Of a stretch of 64,000 nt of DNA, positions 51,664-59,392 are shown piece after piece. Every line of letters begins with the position of its first letter. Within the stretch, counting starts at the first letter, position 1. A model generated the notes under the pieces. It did no database searches. It was not told where the DNA came from and saw only the letters and a list, made by a program, of their open reading frames with translations. The position numbers and the translations under genes were made by a program. Source of the DNA: Chitinophaga sp. CF418 (lineage in GTDB: Bacteria; Bacteroidota; Bacteroidia; Chitinophagales; Chitinophagaceae); assembly GCF_900142925.1 (NCBI RefSeq), contig NZ_FRCN01000015.1, positions 186,001 to 250,000 on the forward strand, written 5' to 3'.

Positions 51664-52214
51664 TTCGAAGACATCTCTTGCTGTATGGCGGATAATTTCT
51701 CCATCACCTTTGCTGTGCGCTCCTGGATGGACAGATCTCCTTTCAGTTCCAGTACCGGAAACGGAGAGGCTGCCAGCCATTGCTGATGCGCCTCTAAGGT
51801 TCTGCCGCGGGCCGTATTATCATCGTATCCCGATGCCCAGTCAATAAACTCATTAAATTGTTTATTCCTGTCAGCATCAGTATAGATAACATCTCCATAT
51901 CTTTCCAGTTCCCGTGCTTTCAGCCGGCTGATCCTGATATCCTGCGGCAGCCACAGGAAAACGATCAGATCAAATGCGGTATCCAGCTGCCAGTTGATAA
52001 CAGAACCTCCCAGTAGCCAGCTCTTATGTTGATTGAGCTCCTGTAATATCATATTATTCCGTACTGCCGGATCTCTTCTTACAGTAAAAGGGGGATCGCT
52101 TTTCTCCCAGAAATATTCGTCCGTATCAAAGTATGGCACATTGAGTGTTGTTGAAAGATATTCTCCGAGGCTGGTAACACCCGAGCAGGATGCTCCTACA
52201 ATATGGATCTTCAT
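51660..52214 (-). CDS. P-loop kinase-like protein without the Walker A lysine
   Basis: A 184-residue protein of the adenylate/shikimate-kinase type fold. The phosphate loop reads GASCSGVTS at residues 7-15; the Lys of GxxxxGK[ST] is Val13. Later parts are VPYFDTDEYFW, SDPPFTVRRDPAVRN, SWLLGGSVINWQ, LIVFLWLPQDIRISRLKARELERYG and FIDWASGYDDN. A known bacterial group has the same frame with GTTT or similar in place of GKT, so the loss is shared and the protein is probably functional. It may phosphorylate a pathway intermediate, or only bind nucleotide. The start overlaps the PatB-like stop in an ATGA. Confidence 0.8.
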   Translation of the reverse strand: MKIHIVGASCSGVTSLGEYLSTTLNVPYFDTDEYFWEKSDPPFTVRRDPAVRNNMILQELNQHKSWLLGGSVINWQLDTAFDLIVFLWLPQDIRISRLKARELERYGDVIYTDADRNKQFNEFIDWASGYDDNTARGRTLEAHQQWLAASPFPVLELKGDLSIQERTAKVMEKLSAIQQEMSSK

Positions 52215-53350
52215 AAATGGTGTATTTGAGTGTGTAATATCTGCATTGCCTTTTTTATAATGTCCAGTGGACAGGCAATGTTCATTCTGAAAAAGCCTTT
52301 TCCATATTCACTGAATATTGTTCCTTTTGATACAATAAGCTCCCGGTCCAGTGTGGAGAAGAAATCATCTTCGCTGATCTGTAATGCACGGTAGTCAATC
52401 CACATCAGGTACGTGGCTTCCTGCTGAAATGTTTTTAACTGCGGAATATGCTCCTGTATGAATGTCCGGACGTAATGATAATTATTGGCAATATATTTAT
52501 TTAATGAGATCGTCCAATCGCGGCAATGGGTGTAACCTGCCATTGTTGCTGTAAGAAAAGCAGTATTCACTTTATTGATACCATAAAGATCAAAAACCTT
52601 TGATAGTTCCCTTTGCATCCGTTGATTAAATACAACTACATGCCCGCCTCTCAGCCCTGCAATATTAAAAGTTTTTGTGGAAGAATGAAGGATAATGGTA
52701 TTCTGTAAATAACGTGTTGGCAAGGTGGCTACCGACGTGAAATGATAACCTGGTAATACGAGATCACAATGTATCTCATCAGCAATCAGCAGGATCTCAT
52801 TTTCAAGGCAATATTCCGCAATGCGCAGCAGATCTTCATAACTCCATACTCTGCCTACAGGGTTATGTGGAGAGCAGAGCACGAAGATCTGTGGCTGCAA
52901 AGGTAAAAGGGAGTCCAGCTGTTCAAAATCCATCTGGTACTGACCGTCTTCATCAATTTTTAAAGGGTTGAATAAAATGGTCCGGTTCTGTGTGATTTCC
53001 ATGAACCTGTAATAAGCCGGCGCCTGGATAATAATTTCAGCACCTTCGGAAGTGTATCGCTGTATAATGGCAGATAGGGCAGGGATAATACCGGTTACAG
53101 GGCTTATGCTGATCCCTTCTGTATTATAGTGATGAAAAGCTGTGAACCAGTTTAACACTGTTTCCATATACTGTTCATTGATTGCAGGATAACCGAGAAA
53201 GCCTGTGGATACTTTTTGCCGGAGGGCATCCAGTATAGGGGCTGGTGTTCTGAAATCCATATCGGCCAGCCACATCGATAAGCTGTATTCCGGTATTTTA
53301 TCCCATTTATGGGAATCCGTAAACCGTCTGTCGTATACTGTATCAAACAT
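52211..53350 (-). CDS. PLP-dependent aminotransferase/C-S lyase of the PatB/MalY type
   Basis: A 379-residue fold-type I PLP enzyme. It matches the PatB/MalY cystathionine beta-lyase group: SLSMWLADMDFRTPAPI, STGFLGYP, PVTGIIPAL, CSPHNPVGRVWSYEDL, ADEIHCDLVLPG and the PLP Lys in SSTKTFNIAGLRGG. Such enzymes cleave C-S bonds of cysteine conjugates or act as aminotransferases. I start it at ATG 53350 (MFDTVYDRR), where PatB of Bacillus also begins; that gives an 8-bp overlap with the oxidoreductase gene, like others in the operon. Starts at 53377 or 53371 are possible and would add up to nine residues. Confidence 0.9.
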   Translation of the reverse strand: MFDTVYDRRFTDSHKWDKIPEYSLSMWLADMDFRTPAPILDALRQKVSTGFLGYPAINEQYMETVLNWFTAFHHYNTEGISISPVTGIIPALSAIIQRYTSEGAEIIIQAPAYYRFMEITQNRTILFNPLKIDEDGQYQMDFEQLDSLLPLQPQIFVLCSPHNPVGRVWSYEDLLRIAEYCLENEILLIADEIHCDLVLPGYHFTSVATLPTRYLQNTIILHSSTKTFNIAGLRGGHVVVFNQRMQRELSKVFDLYGINKVNTAFLTATMAGYTHCRDWTISLNKYIANNYHYVRTFIQEHIPQLKTFQQEATYLMWIDYRALQISEDDFFSTLDRELIVSKGTIFSEYGKGFFRMNIACPLDIIKKAMQILHTQIHHL

Positions 53351-54731
53351 GTATCCGTTCGTTTGCGGCATTATCATATTCCATATTTGTTTGAAGCTGT
53401 CTGTAAACTTTATCTATAAAGGCAATACTTTCCCTGTGAGATAACAATGAAGAATGTGCATCACCACCCTGCAGGAAGTTTTGCAGCTGCCATTGGCGGG
53501 CAGCTACATTCATGCCTTTATTCAACGGCATTTCCGGGTACATCTCACTAATATCCTGCCTGTTTAGCTGTATGTAACCGGCATGACCTGTAACATTTGT
53601 ATTGTTGATGATCTCTATTGTAAAATGTTCTGTTTTATCTGCCGACTGCTGTTTGGACAACGAATGACTGCTGATGTGAACAGAACAGAGAGGACCCACA
53701 TGTATAATTATAGATTCCTGTCTGAGCCGGCCATTGCTGATATACGTATTCTCGGGCAGCTGATGCCAGCCCCTGTTTGAGGCAGAGGTTTCCATCAGCT
53801 TAAGACAATAATGAGAGATCCGTTTACCGTTACTTTTGAAATCTCCTGTCAGCGTAACATCCGTCTCTCCGAAATCATGCAGGCGGCTGATATTTTCAGG
53901 TTGAAAGTATTCGCTGAACCGGTCTGTATGCAGACATCTTTCATATACTGCCTGATCGATCATCCCAAGATGATCGGCAGGAGAGATCTCTAACGCATGA
54001 AGAGTGGATGCATGCATATCAGGATAGAGGACTTTGTTGAGCGACATCAGGCTGAACAACAGGTCAATATAATGATAGCCTGAATGCAGCATTACACCGT
54101 ATCCGTATTTATATGGATGATTTTCCCGATAGAAAAGTTCATCCGGCATATTCCACATACCTCCGCCGAAATGGATATCTATAAATGTGATCGGCACACG
54201 GTAAGTACTGATCAGCTCTGAAAGAAACTGTCTGACATAATTATAACCGGTATGTGCACGCCGTTCACAGGAGATAACAAAGTTCAGCTGGTCATTCCGG
54301 ATCTCTCCCGTAATATCATAGAAGTCCTGCAACAGCGATTCCGATGGTTGTCTTGACGAAAAAGCGGTCAGCGGTTTGTCTGTGAACACATGTATGTTAT
54401 TCCTGACAGCCCATATAGCATACGCTTTATGGGCCTTGGGTTCTGTACAGATGATCACCGCATCTATTAATTTTTTATTTATCCTGCCGCATAACAGTTT
54501 ATCCAGTTCTTCAGGAGTAAGATCGTTACGATACTGATCGGGAAGAAAAAGATACTGTTCAGGAAGCAGTGATTTGCCTGAAAAGAAATGCCGGATGCGC
54601 TCTTCTTCCGCCTCAAGATCTATCACCATACTGATCTTTATTCCCGCTTGCTGCTGCAGTACAGAATAGTATCGCTCTCTGAAATGCAGCCCGCATCCTA
54701 CTACTATAATATGCTGTATTTTTCTGCTCAC
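53343..54731 (-). CDS. Gfo/Idh/MocA-type oxidoreductase of the eight-gene operon
   Basis: A 462-residue NAD(P)-binding protein. The Rossmann strand is IQHIIVVGCGLHFRERYYSVL, followed by AVIICTEPKAHKAYAIWAV and the family motif VFTDKPLTAF, in which Lys is kept but Glu of EKP is Asp. The middle has IDIHFGGGMWNMPDELFY and YGVMLHSGYHYIDLL. I place the start at GTG 54731, one base after the citrate synthase stop; an ATG at 54788 would overlap that gene by 56 bp. It is longer than usual because of a C-terminal part of about 150 residues. It may reduce an imine or ketone intermediate; the substrate is unknown. Confidence 0.87.
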   Translation of the reverse strand: MSRKIQHIIVVGCGLHFRERYYSVLQQQAGIKISMVIDLEAEEERIRHFFSGKSLLPEQYLFLPDQYRNDLTPEELDKLLCGRINKKLIDAVIICTEPKAHKAYAIWAVRNNIHVFTDKPLTAFSSRQPSESLLQDFYDITGEIRNDQLNFVISCERRAHTGYNYVRQFLSELISTYRVPITFIDIHFGGGMWNMPDELFYRENHPYKYGYGVMLHSGYHYIDLLFSLMSLNKVLYPDMHASTLHALEISPADHLGMIDQAVYERCLHTDRFSEYFQPENISRLHDFGETDVTLTGDFKSNGKRISHYCLKLMETSASNRGWHQLPENTYISNGRLRQESIIIHVGPLCSVHISSHSLSKQQSADKTEHFTIEIINNTNVTGHAGYIQLNRQDISEMYPEMPLNKGMNVAARQWQLQNFLQGGDAHSSLLSHRESIAFIDKVYRQLQTNMEYDNAANERIHV

Positions 54732-54732
54732 G

Positions 54733-55932
54733 TTATTTGTATAATTCCTGTGGTCTGATAATAGGGAGACGGTCGGACAGGTTCTCATAATAATGTGCGA
54801 TCCAGCCGGCTACTCTGCTGAGTGATAGCATTACTGTGTTCATAGAAGAAGGCATGCCGAACAATGTATAGAATACATTATTGAACAGGTCCGGATTAGG
54901 GAAGATGAACCTGCTGCTGAAATAGGTATCGTTGCTTACATGATCTGTCAGTTCAAAAGCTAATCTTCTGATCACATCTACGCTGGCATATACAGGATCA
55001 TCAGACTGTAACATATTATACATGATCCTTGCTCTTGGGTCCCAGTTTTTATAGATGCGGTGTCCGAAACCATAGATCACTTCCCTGCGACTCATCTTTT
55101 CGGCAATAAACTCGCTGGCGCTGATATCTCTTTGGATGATCTCGTTATACATCTGTGATACATACTGACTGGCGCCACCATGTAACCTACCTTTAAATGC
55201 TGCAATGCCACTGGCTATCGCTGTATAAATATCTCCTCCTGCACTGGCGATATTACGAACGGTTGCTGTAGAACAGTTTTGCCCATGTTCCGCATGCAAC
55301 ATCAGGATGATATTAAAGAGCGGCGCATACAGGTCAGCTTTTTCGGGAGATACCTGTTGTAAAAAACGATGATAAACAGGTTGCTCTGATGTGCTGCTGT
55401 TCCACGTAATCTTATTTTGCAACTGATAATAATATGCTGCGATCACAAAAAGCTGGGCGATAATGAACTGTGCCTGTACCAGCGGATCTTCATTGCCGGG
55501 AAGGTATTTCTCTTCAATGCCTGACAGGGCGGTTACACCCACCAGCAGAAAATCCATAGGATGTATGGATGAGGGTAAATGTTGCAGTACTGTCTGTATC
55601 TCTGCGTCTAATACAAAATAGCGGTGCATACCTCTGCTGAACTGTAGCTCTCCGGAGGGATTATTATCACTTTGTGTAATTAACTGGAATGCGAGTCCCT
55701 CGAAGTCCGTTTCGCTGATCTTTTCTTCAATGGGGGTGGCGCCATAGAATAACTGGCCTGTTTTGCCATCAATACGGCTGATACTGCTTTTACAGAAGCT
55801 GGTGTGGTTAGCGCCGGGGTCAAATACAATAACGTTATTGATGCCTTTTTTAAATTCCAGTACCTGGTGAGTACTGTTGCCGGTAATGTTAAAAAGATCC
55901 GTAAGTTGTGTTTGAAGGGTGTTATTTTCCAT
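54733..55932 (-). CDS. Citrate synthase homologue in a biosynthetic operon
   Basis: A 399-residue citrate synthase family enzyme that would condense an acyl-CoA (acetyl-CoA or a related CoA) with a 2-oxo acid. All three catalytic residues are present: His251 in LHGGASQYV, His291 in GFGHRIYKNWDPRA and Asp348 in FPNPDLF. The oxaloacetate His region LHAEHGQNCSTATVR (about 212-226) is also kept. Sequence between these motifs is strongly divergent, and it lies with a ThDP enzyme and an acyl-CoA ligase, so an atypical 2-oxo acid or acyl-CoA is likely. Its ATG overlaps the ligase end by 11 bp. Confidence 0.9.
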   Translation of the reverse strand: MENNTLQTQLTDLFNITGNSTHQVLEFKKGINNVIVFDPGANHTSFCKSSISRIDGKTGQLFYGATPIEEKISETDFEGLAFQLITQSDNNPSGELQFSRGMHRYFVLDAEIQTVLQHLPSSIHPMDFLLVGVTALSGIEEKYLPGNEDPLVQAQFIIAQLFVIAAYYYQLQNKITWNSSTSEQPVYHRFLQQVSPEKADLYAPLFNIILMLHAEHGQNCSTATVRNIASAGGDIYTAIASGIAAFKGRLHGGASQYVSQMYNEIIQRDISASEFIAEKMSRREVIYGFGHRIYKNWDPRARIMYNMLQSDDPVYASVDVIRRLAFELTDHVSNDTYFSSRFIFPNPDLFNNVFYTLFGMPSSMNTVMLSLSRVAGWIAHYYENLSDRLPIIRPQELYK

Positions 55933-57427
55933 GATAGTAATATTTTTCTTTTAACTTGTTTTTCTGCACTTTGCCTGTATTGGTCCTGGGGATTGTATCG
56001 AAGATGACAGCTTTGGGGCATTTGTAGTGTGCCAGTTTATCTCTGCAGAATGCAATGATCTCTTTATCCGAAACGATCCTTCCCTTTTTTAGTTCAATGA
56101 CAGCTTGGGGTATCTCCCCCCATTTGTGATCATGTACGGGGATGACGGCGGCCAACAGGATATCAGGGTGTTGATACAGTACGTTCTCCACTTCAATAGA
56201 TGAGATATTTTCTCCACCACTGATAATAAGATCTTTCTTCCTGTCTACTATTTCGGCATGTCCATCCTGATGGATCACAGCAAGATCGCCTGTATGAAAC
56301 CAGCCGCCTTTGAACGCCTGGCGGGTTAATTTTATATCCTTATAATACCCCTGCATAATATTGTTACCGCGTACCACCACTTCTCCGATCGTTTTACCAT
56401 CCCACGCTACAGAACGCTGCTGATCGTCTACAACGTTCATGAACACCGCATGTACACTGGCAATGCCTTGTCTTGACCTGTCGCTGGTTTCACAAACGGA
56501 ATGAGGACCATGTGTTTCCGTCAGGCCATATACATGAATGATCTTTACATCATTTTCTTCAAATCTTCTGATGGTATCAGGCGCGGGTGCGGAGCCTGCC
56601 GTGATGATGGTTAGTTTACCATAGCTTCCCAGCAGAGAAAAGTTAATGGCCTGTTGCAGCTGTATAAGCACGGTAGGTGCGGCACACAGATGCGTGATTT
56701 GCTGACTGGTGATATAGGAGACAATATATTCAGGGTCAAAACTGTCTATAAAGAAATGTGTTCCTCCTATCGCTGTCACAGCCCAGGTATAACACCATCC
56801 GTTACAATGGAACATGGGAAGTATCCACAGGTAATTACAGTCGGCTGTGAGCGAAGCCGTGATGCATTCTCCGAGCGTATTCAGATAGGTACTCCGGTGA
56901 GAGTACATTACTCCCTTCGGGTGCCCGGTTGTACCGCTGGTGTAGTTCAGAGAGATGGTGTCGTCTTCGCTGATCCGCGGGGCTTTATATTTGTAGATCG
57001 ATTCGTTTTTATAAAGATCTTCACTGTTGATGAACATATGCACTTCAACGATATCGCTGTAAGATTCGTGATAGTACTGTTCTTCGGAAACGAGGATCTT
57101 TACGGCTGCATGTTTCAGGATATAGCTGATTTCCCTTTCATTCAGCCGGTAGTTAATGGGAACAAGGATGGCCCCGCACATGGGAACCGCATAATGTGCT
57201 TCCAGCAGCTGGTGATTATTCCTGCTGATGTAAGCTATGCGGTCCCCGGGTTGCACCCCCAGTTCCCTGAAACGCATGGCAGTGCAGGTACAATCATTGT
57301 ACAATGCTCCATATGTTTTTCTGATATTGTCCTGTACAACGGCTGTTTTATCTTTATAAAAGGCAGCAGCTCTTTCGAGGAACAATAGGGGAGTGAGGGG
57401 GCTATAATTGGCAATATACTTAGTCAT
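55922..57427 (-). CDS. Acyl-CoA ligase (AMP-dependent synthetase)
   Basis: A 501-residue adenylate-forming enzyme that activates a carboxylic acid as its AMP and then CoA ester. The motifs are in order: YTSGTTGHPKGVMYSH (A3, phosphate loop), YGLTETHGPHS (A5), GWFHTGDLAVIHQDG (A7), VDRKKDLIISGGENISS (A8) and PRTNTGKVQKNKL with the A10 catalytic Lys. The pattern is of the medium-chain/aryl acyl-CoA ligase group. I start it at ATG 57427 because this gives an 8-bp overlap with the ThDP gene; the 57493 start would overlap by 74 bp. It may feed the citrate synthase homologue encoded next. Confidence 0.93.
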   Translation of the reverse strand: MTKYIANYSPLTPLLFLERAAAFYKDKTAVVQDNIRKTYGALYNDCTCTAMRFRELGVQPGDRIAYISRNNHQLLEAHYAVPMCGAILVPINYRLNEREISYILKHAAVKILVSEEQYYHESYSDIVEVHMFINSEDLYKNESIYKYKAPRISEDDTISLNYTSGTTGHPKGVMYSHRSTYLNTLGECITASLTADCNYLWILPMFHCNGWCYTWAVTAIGGTHFFIDSFDPEYIVSYITSQQITHLCAAPTVLIQLQQAINFSLLGSYGKLTIITAGSAPAPDTIRRFEENDVKIIHVYGLTETHGPHSVCETSDRSRQGIASVHAVFMNVVDDQQRSVAWDGKTIGEVVVRGNNIMQGYYKDIKLTRQAFKGGWFHTGDLAVIHQDGHAEIVDRKKDLIISGGENISSIEVENVLYQHPDILLAAVIPVHDHKWGEIPQAVIELKKGRIVSDKEIIAFCRDKLAHYKCPKAVIFDTIPRTNTGKVQKNKLKEKYYYHGK

Positions 57428-59090
57428 TGATTTCCATTTCTTCAGGTACTGCAACTTCTCTGAATCTGTAGTCATATACAATAGGAATTTCAATCAGCAT
57501 AGGTTTGTTGGTGGAAAATGCCACTTCCATCATTGATTCCAGCTGCTCGGGTGCTTCCAGCTGTATGCTTTTCATACCATTCGCTTCTGCCAGTTTTACG
57601 AAGTCTACGTTACCAAATTCAACGCTACGCTTAAAGATCTCATCTCTTTCAAGGAACTGGTAGTATTTGATCAGACCAAAGGCATTGTCTTTCAGCACAA
57701 CGATCACAATAGGGATATTGTAACGGACAGCTGTTTCAAGGTCCTGGCTGGTAGAGTGGAATCCTCCATCTCCGCAGATAACGGCTACTCTTTCAGCAGG
57801 CCTGGCCAGTTTAGCGCCCATGCCTGCAGGCAGACCAAAGCCGAATGTACCACATACATTTGAGCACATAAAAGTATCCGGTTCATAGGTTTTGCTCAGT
57901 AATCCTGCATATTGTTTGTGTAATCCGATATCACTGCACAGCACTCCTGATTCACCTAATGCATTCCTGACAGACTGAATGATCAGCGGAATATTTGAAA
58001 ACTCTTCACTTACAAAAGGAGCTCTTTTATCGAAAAGTTGTTTTAATTCAAGCAATGCTTCGTTGTCTTCTTTAGGAGTTATTCCCTGTTGCATGATATA
58101 AGGGAGTACCTGTTTCAGATCGCCGGTGAAAAGGATATCCGGTTGAAATACCTTACCCATATCATTATAATGGGTATTGATAACAATGGTCTCCTTCTTA
58201 TTTTTCCACAGGCTGGACTTCAGGTCTTCTCCGAAGTCGTAACCGATCAGTAACAGAAGATCACTGTTATCAAAGATCTGGGATACAAGCTCTTCATGAT
58301 ATATTTTGTCTATGTACTTATTGCAGGGAGTAATGAACAATGGATGATCTTCAGGAACAATACCTTTTGATGCCAGCGTGGAGATAACGGGTATGTTAAG
58401 TGCGTCTATAAATGCTAACAGTTCTTCGCAGCAATTGTCTCTGATCAGCTGATTGCCAACAATGACCAGCGGCTTTTTGGCGTCTTTTATTTTGCTGAGC
58501 ACTGTGTCTAACTGACGGAAGTCTGGAAGAGGAGCAGATTTTCTTTTTACCGGGGAAAGGGTTTGCAGCAGGGCTTCTGCTTCTTCATCAGGCATTTCCT
58601 GTTCCATTACATCAGTAGGGAAACTCAGGTACACAGGACCGGGAATATCGTTAACTGCTATTTCAAGCGCTGTTTTAAGCAGTTCAGGTATTTCGAGGAT
58701 GTTTTCTATCTGCGCCGCAAATTTGGTGATAGGGCGCATCATGGATACGTTGTCTATGCACTGGTGGGTCTGGTTAAAGTGAACTTCTGCCCTTGGGATC
58801 TGTGCTGACACTGCCAGCATCGGGGATCTGTCAAGAATAGCAGAAACGATACCGGTAGACAGATTGGATAGTCCGGGACCAAAAGTGGAATAGCACATCT
58901 GTGGTTCTCCTGTCATGCGGCCAAATACATCCGCCATAATACCGGCGGCAAATTCGTGGCGGGTGAGATAAAAGTCCAGGGATGCTTCTTCATCGAACTG
59001 CATTGCCTGCGCTTCTCCGCCTACTATGCCGAATACTTTTCTGATTCCTAATTTAGCAACTGATTTTAAAAATAACTTTGAGGCTTTCAT
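57420..59090 (-). CDS. ThDP-dependent enzyme of the acetolactate synthase type
   Basis: A 556-residue enzyme of the acetolactate synthase/pyruvate decarboxylase family, first gene of the operon. It has the Glu that activates ThDP (Glu46 in LTRHEFAAG), the FAD/ThDP middle domain, and the Mg-ThDP motif GDG (440-442) through Asn469 (KDNAFG). Where acetolactate synthases have a QWQ- or FQ-type segment, it has LIKYYQF (473-479), so substrate use probably differs. There is no regulatory subunit or ilvC next to it, so branched-chain amino acid synthesis is unlikely. It could make a 2-hydroxy-3-oxo acid or an aldehyde for the later steps. Confidence 0.9.
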   Translation of the reverse strand: MKASKLFLKSVAKLGIRKVFGIVGGEAQAMQFDEEASLDFYLTRHEFAAGIMADVFGRMTGEPQMCYSTFGPGLSNLSTGIVSAILDRSPMLAVSAQIPRAEVHFNQTHQCIDNVSMMRPITKFAAQIENILEIPELLKTALEIAVNDIPGPVYLSFPTDVMEQEMPDEEAEALLQTLSPVKRKSAPLPDFRQLDTVLSKIKDAKKPLVIVGNQLIRDNCCEELLAFIDALNIPVISTLASKGIVPEDHPLFITPCNKYIDKIYHEELVSQIFDNSDLLLLIGYDFGEDLKSSLWKNKKETIVINTHYNDMGKVFQPDILFTGDLKQVLPYIMQQGITPKEDNEALLELKQLFDKRAPFVSEEFSNIPLIIQSVRNALGESGVLCSDIGLHKQYAGLLSKTYEPDTFMCSNVCGTFGFGLPAGMGAKLARPAERVAVICGDGGFHSTSQDLETAVRYNIPIVIVVLKDNAFGLIKYYQFLERDEIFKRSVEFGNVDFVKLAEANGMKSIQLEAPEQLESMMEVAFSTNKPMLIEIPIVYDYRFREVAVPEEMEIND

Positions 59091-59163
59091 CTTTTGAATG
59101 TTTGGTGGATCAATTTGCCGTAAATGTAGAAGGAAAGCCCCGGCCGGTAATTAGCAAGAACAT

Positions 59164-59200
59164 CAAATTATGTTGCGGCAGCTACCAAATTATTTTGCGG
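59164..59200. promoter_or_regulatory. 15-bp direct repeat upstream of the ThDP operon
   Basis: CAAATTATGTTGCGG (59164-59178) and CAAATTATTTTGCGG (59186-59200) differ at one base and are 22 bp apart in register, two helical turns. They lie 74-110 bp upstream of the first start codon of the operon, and are a likely binding site for a dimeric activator or repressor. The rest of the 59091-59341 region shows no other feature and no clear TAnnTTTG element on the minus strand. Confidence 0.55.
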
Positions 59201-59335
59201 AAATACGCAATGGGGGAAATAGATATAATAGCAGGGTTATCATATCGAAGCATTTCCCGATCACACCTTCAGTTAGCGTCTGATTTAGCCTTGTCTGCAC
59301 GAAGCATTGACAGCACTGGCGGGGAAATTACTAAT

Positions 59336-59371
59336 ACAAAAAACGGCAGCAATACATCTGTACTGCTGCCG
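59336..59371 (-). terminator. ClC gene terminator
   Basis: A 13-bp stem (ACGGCAGCAGTAC paired with its complement, one wobble) with a four-base loop is followed by six T on the minus strand. It ends the ClC transcript before the ThDP operon promoter. Confidence 0.85.
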
Positions 59372-59392
59372 TCAATCCCCGGTATGGAGGGG

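Noticed and set aside
57420..59090. The ThDP enzyme as the large subunit of the branched-chain amino acid pathway
   Set aside because: There is no small regulatory subunit, ilvC or ilvD next to it, and the active-site segment differs from that of biosynthetic acetolactate synthases.
49979..59090. The operon as a phosphonate cluster of the fosfomycin type
   Set aside because: Citrate synthase and ThDP homologues occur in such clusters, but no PEP mutase gene is present.
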